A model generated the notes under the pieces. That model had not been told where the DNA came from. It worked only from the letters and a program-made list of their open reading frames with translations, and did not search any database. Positions 63,370 through 64,000 of a DNA stretch of 64,000 nt are shown piece by piece; position 1 is the stretch's first letter, and every line of letters begins with the position of its first letter. Where the stretch lies: positions 46,115,225-46,179,224 of the forward strand of contig NC_087066.1 in the NCBI RefSeq assembly GCF_963678635.1. Reading direction: 5' to 3'. Both the position numbers and the translations under genes were made by a program. Source of the stretch: Symsagittifera roscoffensis (lineage: Eukaryota; Xenacoelomorpha; Acoela; Convolutidae).

Positions 63370-64000
63370 TTATCTCCTCTGGAAATAGTGCGCGTAATAT
63401 GTTGCCAACATCGTTCTCAAGTCATCACTCCTCACTCTGTCAATAAACTTTGAAGCGATGCTAAAGTTTCTTTCGTTGGTCAATTCCTCTGGATCGCTTC
63501 TCCTCCTCAATCTGTCAAGATCATCCAGAAATCGATCAATCGACTCGTCATCTCTCTGTCTTCTTTTTTCGAACCTCATCATCGCCCGATGACCCTTCAT
63601 ACCCGATCCAAGTCGATTCAACAGTATCTCGAAGATCTTGTCTGCAGTGTCAGCTCCTCCTCCTTTTTTGCCACCACACACTTCAGTGCTTTTTTCTCTA
63701 GGTTGCTTAGTATTGCCGTGCAGGCCTGCTTCTCATCGTTCAACTTGTCTTGTTTTAGAGGTAGTCTCATTACCTCAACCCAGGTATCAATGCAACCATC
63801 TGAATCGTCCTTGAAGTCCTTAGGTTTTTTGAAGGTTTTCCGGGATTTGCCACTGCCTCTGTCACTTGAGTCTGAGTTTTTTGTTGCGAATGCTTCAAGC
63901 GTTCTGTTCACCATTTCCCAATTGCTGGCCCACGTCATGGCATGCGGTGGTACACCCGTATGTGACCCTGAGTCCTCTGACGTCCTCATTGAGTTTGAGG
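63370..64000 (-). pseudogene. Unit C Gag capsid-like region (runs off window)
   Basis: 63989-63618 (WASNWEMVNRTLEAFATKN) and 63681-63370 (ADTADKIFEILLNRLGSG, ESIDRFLDDLDRLR), with the same A AAA AAG frame step (63669-63663) as B'. The N-terminus lies beyond 64000. Confidence 0.7.

Larger units (their letters stand above)
58472..64000 (-). mobile_element. Tandem gag-pol unit C (5' end outside window)
   Basis: From 64000 down: gag, protease (61995-62177 with LDTGAVLNVI), linker, RT with the same deletion as B', integrase, tether and truncated macrodomain. It matches B' at an offset of about 6.64 kb over pol and about 7.24 kb over gag, because C keeps the protease region that B' lacks. Confidence 0.75.

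Overview
The window is almost entirely nested mobile DNA from a eukaryote, most likely an invertebrate animal. It carries Ty3/gypsy-type retroelements with metazoan-style pol, a Polinton/Maverick, a Penelope-like (PLE) fragment with a GIY-YIG domain, and a 5'-truncated non-LTR retrotransposon. I see no host gene, tRNA or rRNA. Short AT-rich introns and TTTTTAG acceptors in the Polinton look nematode-like, but this does not fix the phylum.

Layout. Positions 1-17065 (+) hold copy A of a very large Ty3/gypsy-like element: end of Gag, protease, reverse transcriptase (RT), RNase H, integrase, then a C-terminal macrodomain-like region. After a ~500 bp gap with 20-bp tandem repeats there is a second ~8.7 kb coding block (here called ORF2). 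It begins with a heptad-repeat coiled coil and an SGNH/GDSL-hydrolase-like domain and continues through unrecognised modules. A ~1.3 kb 3' region (candidate LTR) ends at 17065. A 438 bp spacer follows. Positions 17504-51834 (-) hold copy B, the same element in inverted orientation. B is interrupted three times: by a PLE 3' fragment (17588-18201), by a 17.5 kb Polinton (20673-38160) and by a truncated non-LTR element (44488-45008). Positions 51835-64000 (-) are two further gag-pol units (B' and C) in tandem. They share an identical macro/pol fusion breakpoint and an identical RT-to-integrase deletion.

The Polinton has clear boundaries: 6-bp target duplication CGCGTA, AG...CT termini, and ~265 bp terminal inverted repeats (TIRs). 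It encodes the expected morphogenesis and replication set: adenain-like protease, double-jelly-roll major capsid protein in two frames, a basic pX/pVI-like core protein, a penton-like minor capsid protein, RVE integrase, A32/FtsK-like packaging ATPase, and a protein-primed DNA polymerase B with zinc fingers and an OTU-like N-terminus. There are also several small accessory genes, two of them PC4-like. Polymerase, major capsid and two accessory genes carry stops or frameshifts, so this copy is probably not autonomous. Integrase, ATPase, protease and penton frames are open.

The most unusual feature is the retroelement: a Ty3-type pol fused to a macrodomain, linked to a giant second cistron with coiled coil and SGNH modules. 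The same order occurs in two diverged copies (A and B), so the linkage is a property of the family and not of one chance insertion. All retroelement copies here are inactivated by stops, frameshifts, deletions or active-site changes.
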